From Methylococcales bacterium (GTDB lineage: Bacteria > Pseudomonadota > Gammaproteobacteria > Methylococcales > Methylomonadaceae): a DNA stretch of 34,670 bases. The stretch spans positions 1-34,670 of the forward strand of contig JAQTXN010000010.1 in NCBI GenBank assembly GCA_028688755.1, in the 5' to 3' direction. Shown one piece after another: positions 32,182 to 34,670 of this stretch. A program made the position numbers and the translations under genes. Every line of letters begins with the position of its first letter. The stretch's first letter is position 1. The notes beneath the pieces are model-generated. The model saw only the letters and a list, made by a program, of their open reading frames with translations. It did not search any database and had not been told where the DNA came from.

Positions 32182-32864
32182 AAAAGTTGTTCCTTAGCTA
32201 ATAATTCGAGGAGGATTTCGGCGGCGGCTTGTTCTGCGCCTTTACGGGTCACGCCCGCACCGATGGAAGGCTGCGGCAATAATGAAATTTTGCACTGCAC
32301 TTTAAATGTTTGTTCATGTGCTAAACCCGATGCCGTCAATAATTCATATTGCGGCAAATCCAATTTTTTGGCTTGCATGAATTCTTGCAAACGGGTTTTC
32401 GGGTCTTTTTGTCCGTTGCCAAGTGAAAGGCTTTTTAATTTATCGTCAAACAATTCAGGAATCCATTTTTGACACGCCGCCATACCTTGATCTTTATAAA
32501 GCGCGGCAATAATGGCTTCGACAGCATCGGATAAAATCGAATCTCGCTCAAAGCCACCACTTTTCAATTCCCCTGAACCGAGCAATAAATAATCGCCCAG
32601 CTTATGTTGCCTAGCAATTTCGGCAAGCGAACGCTGATTGACTAAATTCGCTCGCATCCGACTTAAAACACCTTCAGGCGCATCGGGAAATAAATTGTAA
32701 AGTTGCTCCGCAATCACAAATCCTAAAATGGAATCGCCTAAAAATTCTAAGCGTTCATTGTTGGTTGAACTTGCGCTACGATGCGTCAATGCGCGAATAA
32801 ATAATTGTGGATTTCCAAAAACTAAACCCAGTTTTCGACTTAATACTTCTGGTTTTTTTGTCAC
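32178..32864 (-). CDS. rnc: Ribonuclease III
   Basis: 228 residues from a GTG start at 32864. The signature NERLEFLGDSILGF (about 37-50) holds the catalytic Glu/Asp; the second acidic set is in DAVEAIIAALY (about 112-122). The dsRNA-binding domain fills about 150-228 (DPKTRLQEFMQAKKLDLPQY). It cuts rRNA precursors and structured mRNAs. It overlaps era by 4 nt. In many relatives lepB lies upstream; here ybeD does, 24 nt away. Confidence 0.96.
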   Translation of the reverse strand: MTKKPEVLSRKLGLVFGNPQLFIRALTHRSASSTNNERLEFLGDSILGFVIAEQLYNLFPDAPEGVLSRMRANLVNQRSLAEIARQHKLGDYLLLGSGELKSGGFERDSILSDAVEAIIAALYKDQGMAACQKWIPELFDDKLKSLSLGNGQKDPKTRLQEFMQAKKLDLPQYELLTASGLAHEQTFKVQCKISLLPQPSIGAGVTRKGAEQAAAEILLELLAKEQLL

Positions 32865-32888
32865 TAAAATCTCACTTGTTGTGTTTTT

Positions 32889-33161
32889 CTACAGCGCGTA
32901 CAAAACGTGCGGGTGATCAACTAAATCTTGATAAATTGCGTCAAGTTGCGGCTTGCTTTGTGCCTGAATTGTTACCGTGACAGACACATAATTTCCATCT
33001 TTACTTGGTTTCGTTTGAACTTTGTGATTATGCGTGTCAGGCGCATGACGACTGACAATTTCCACCACTGTCACATCTAAATCATTACTAAATTTCCCCA
33101 TAGCTTTGATGGCATATTCGCACGGAAATTCAAACAACGTTTCTTGTGTTTCTTCGCTCAT
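32889..33161 (-). CDS. ybeD: YbeD-like UPF0250 (DUF493) protein
   Basis: 90 residues: TLFEFPCEYAIKAMGKFSND opening, central SRHAPDTHNHKVQTKPSKDG and NYVSVTVTIQAQSKPQLDAI, ending DHPHVLYAL. This is the ferredoxin-like ACT-type fold of the UPF0250 family. In E. coli it lies between dacA and lipB. Its ATG overlaps the dat stop (ATGA). Function is not established; family context links it to lipoate or cell-envelope metabolism. Confidence 0.93.
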   Translation of the reverse strand: MSEETQETLFEFPCEYAIKAMGKFSNDLDVTVVEIVSRHAPDTHNHKVQTKPSKDGNYVSVTVTIQAQSKPQLDAIYQDLVDHPHVLYAL

Positions 33162-34015
33162 TTTTCGCTCGCTGCATAGCTAGTTTTATACGCTTGCAAT
33201 AATTCATTCATCCGATGCCAAAGTTGTCCAACCTTACCGTTAGCAACAGGCAAACCGTCTAATTCAATTACAGGCAAAATTTCGCGCGTTGAACTGGCAA
33301 ACCAAATCTCACTCGCTGTTTTTAGCGCATCAAGCGAAATCACATCTTCCGCAAACGGAATGTTGTTTGCCGCTGCAAGTTCTAAAATTACATCGCGCGT
33401 AATGCCTGCCAAAATAAAATTGTTTTTCGGCGGCGTAATCAAAATACCGTCAATCACCGCAAAAACATTGCTTGCAGAACCTTCGGTCACATAGCCTTCA
33501 CGCACTAAAATTGCTTCGGCACAATCGTGTTCAACGGCTTGTTGACGCAACAAAATGTTACCCAGTAACGCAATGGCTTTGATGTTGCACGCACTCCAGC
33601 GGTTATCAATCAAACTAATCGCTTTCACGCCGTCTTCTTTACCGTTGAAAGGTGCAATATCGTTGCACATCATGAAAACAGTAGGTTTCACGCCTGCTGG
33701 AAACGCATGGTCACGTTTTTCTGCTGCGCCGCGCGTGACTTGAAAATAAATGTATTGGTCTTTTGACGAATCAATTAGCGGCAACATAATTTCGCGCCAC
33801 TGTTCGCGTGAATACGGATTTTCGATGCGCGTTAAATTCAGGCTGTTTTCAAGACGTTCTAAATGTGAATCGAAACGAAATAAATTGCCCTGATAAACAG
33901 GAATTACCTCATAAATGCCATCGCCAAATAAAAAGCCTCTGTCCATTACTGAAACATTCGCTTTATCAGCGGCAATATATTTACCGTTTAAAAATACTTT
34001 CTTACTTTTTGTCAT
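33158..34015 (-). CDS. dat: D-amino-acid aminotransferase (class IV PLP enzyme)
   Basis: 285 residues. The fold-type IV pattern is clear: MDRGFLFGDGIYEV (25-38), FQVTRGAAEKRDHAFP (91-106), the PLP-binding Lys146 in NIKAIALLGNILLRQQAVE, EAILVREGYVTEGSASNVFA, and GITRDVILELA. FQVTRGxxxRxHxFP together with the Lys context points to D-amino-acid transaminase rather than a branched-chain enzyme; aminodeoxychorismate lyase is a weaker alternative. It would supply D-Glu or D-Ala pools for peptidoglycan, in keeping with dacA just upstream (14-nt overlap). Confidence 0.88.
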   Translation of the reverse strand: MTKSKKVFLNGKYIAADKANVSVMDRGFLFGDGIYEVIPVYQGNLFRFDSHLERLENSLNLTRIENPYSREQWREIMLPLIDSSKDQYIYFQVTRGAAEKRDHAFPAGVKPTVFMMCNDIAPFNGKEDGVKAISLIDNRWSACNIKAIALLGNILLRQQAVEHDCAEAILVREGYVTEGSASNVFAVIDGILITPPKNNFILAGITRDVILELAAANNIPFAEDVISLDALKTASEIWFASSTREILPVIELDGLPVANGKVGQLWHRMNELLQAYKTSYAASEK

Positions 34016-34670
34016 TAGATTTTTCTCTCATCATTAAGATGCTGTCATAAAGTCGTTGAAAAATGTTGCCTTGCTCGACCGCTTTTAAAGCCACTAAGTC
34101 TGCCGTTGCAACGACATCATTTTTTAGCGTCACTTTTACTAAACCAAGTTTTGTCCCTTCAGCAATGGGGGCAGTTACTTTTTTATCAACAATTATTTCA
34201 GCTTTTAAATCATTGTAATGACGGCGTGGAATCGTCACATTTAAATTTTGTGTCAAACCAAGCGGCACATTTTGAATAGCCCCTTTCCAAACTCGCGCTT
34301 CGGCAAGTTGTTTATTTGCTTCGTAAAGTTTATGACCTTCAAAAAAACGGAAACCGTAATTGAGCAAATTTTGATTCTCGTTTGCCCTAGCATTCGCGCT
34401 GCTTGTTCCCATGAACACCGAAATTAAACGCATGTTGTCACGAACAGCTGAAGCCACTAAACAATAACCTGCATCATCCGTGAAACCTGTTTTTACTCCA
34501 TCAACGGATTCATCACGATCTAAAAGTTGATTGCGATTGTGTTGCGTGATTTTGTTGTAAGTGAATTCTTTTTGGGAAAACCAACGGTAATAATCAGGAA
34601 ATTCATCAATAATTGCTTTAGTCACAATCGCCAAATCGCGTGCGCTGGTGTAATGATTTTCAGCAGGTAG
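34002..34670 (-). CDS. dacA: D-alanyl-D-alanine carboxypeptidase (PBP5/6 type), C-terminal part, cut by the right edge
   Basis: The frame runs to the window edge (LPAENHYTSARDLAIVTKAI at the edge matches the middle of PBP5), so only the last 222 residues are here. The KTG motif of the serine peptidase site is in VDGVKTGFTDDAGYCLV. The rest is the PBP5 C-terminal beta domain (TIPRRHYNDLKAEIIVDKKV) and an end with the amphipathic membrane anchor IFQRLYDSILMMREKS. The SxxK and SxN motifs lie outside the window. It trims peptidoglycan pentapeptides in the periplasm. It is the first visible gene of dacA-dat-ybeD-rnc-era. Confidence 0.95.
   Translation of the reverse strand, partial: LPAENHYTSARDLAIVTKAIIDEFPDYYRWFSQKEFTYNKITQHNRNQLLDRDESVDGVKTGFTDDAGYCLVASAVRDNMRLISVFMGTSSANARANENQNLLNYGFRFFEGHKLYEANKQLAEARVWKGAIQNVPLGLTQNLNVTIPRRHYNDLKAEIIVDKKVTAPIAEGTKLGLVKVTLKNDVVATADLVALKAVEQGNIFQRLYDSILMMREKSNDKK

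Noticed and set aside
1..34670. CRISPR arrays, tRNA or rRNA genes, prophage or insertion-sequence transposase
   Set aside because: I looked through the gaps and found no regular spaced repeats, cloverleaf candidates or transposase motifs.

Overview
This window looks like chromosomal DNA of a low-GC gammaproteobacterium. The gene content (RNase E with a basic tail, DnaE, UbiK-ComM, the homodimeric aceE-aceF-lpdA pyruvate dehydrogenase operon, TrmJ, Rho, rnc-era, ybeD, dacA) is gammaproteobacterial. The Uma2 nuclease, the long RTX protein, the NIT-domain chemoreceptor and the short GTAGGGG-type palindromic repeats suggest a Thiotrichales (Beggiatoa-like) or Methylococcales relative, but I cannot fix the taxon from the sequence alone. 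I saw no rRNA, tRNA or CRISPR array.

Layout. 1-2615 (minus): the N-terminal 871 codons of a large RTX-type secreted protein that runs off the left edge. It has four exact-period 288-bp repeats, an Ig-like domain, a Calx-beta-like domain and Ca-binding nonapeptides. 2682-3276: a toxin-antitoxin pair whose RelE-like toxin is frameshifted, bracketed by a 28-bp direct repeat. 3303-4039 (minus): a Uma2 endonuclease and a 20-codon gene remnant. 4157-10275 (plus): rne with its own promoter and long leader, an 80-bp palindromic element, then dnaE. 10340-11886 (minus): three small membrane or exported proteins of unknown function. 12074-15262 (plus): speE, a Cys-rich MarR regulator, ubiK and comM in a tight run.

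15312-21831 is the most distinctive part. A SufR-like iron-sulfur winged-helix regulator faces a truncated hemoglobin and an HPP-family membrane protein across a 32-bp inverted repeat. Then come a beta-barrel porin behind a sigma-54-like promoter, a nitrate/nitrite-sensing (NIT) chemoreceptor with one in-frame stop codon, and a 2Fe-2S flavoprotein reductase. I read this as a possible nitrogen-oxide sensing, uptake and detoxification locus; that reading is inference.

21889-28225 (minus): an intact RelE/RHH toxin-antitoxin pair, a glycine-zipper mini-protein, and the aceE-aceF-lpdA operon closed by a clear terminator. 28410-31303 (plus): trmJ, rho with promoter and leader hairpin, and a PilZ-like protein. 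31300-34670 (minus): a compact operon dacA-dat-ybeD-rnc-era, with three 4-14-nt overlaps, joining cell-wall and RNA-processing genes; dacA is cut by the right edge.
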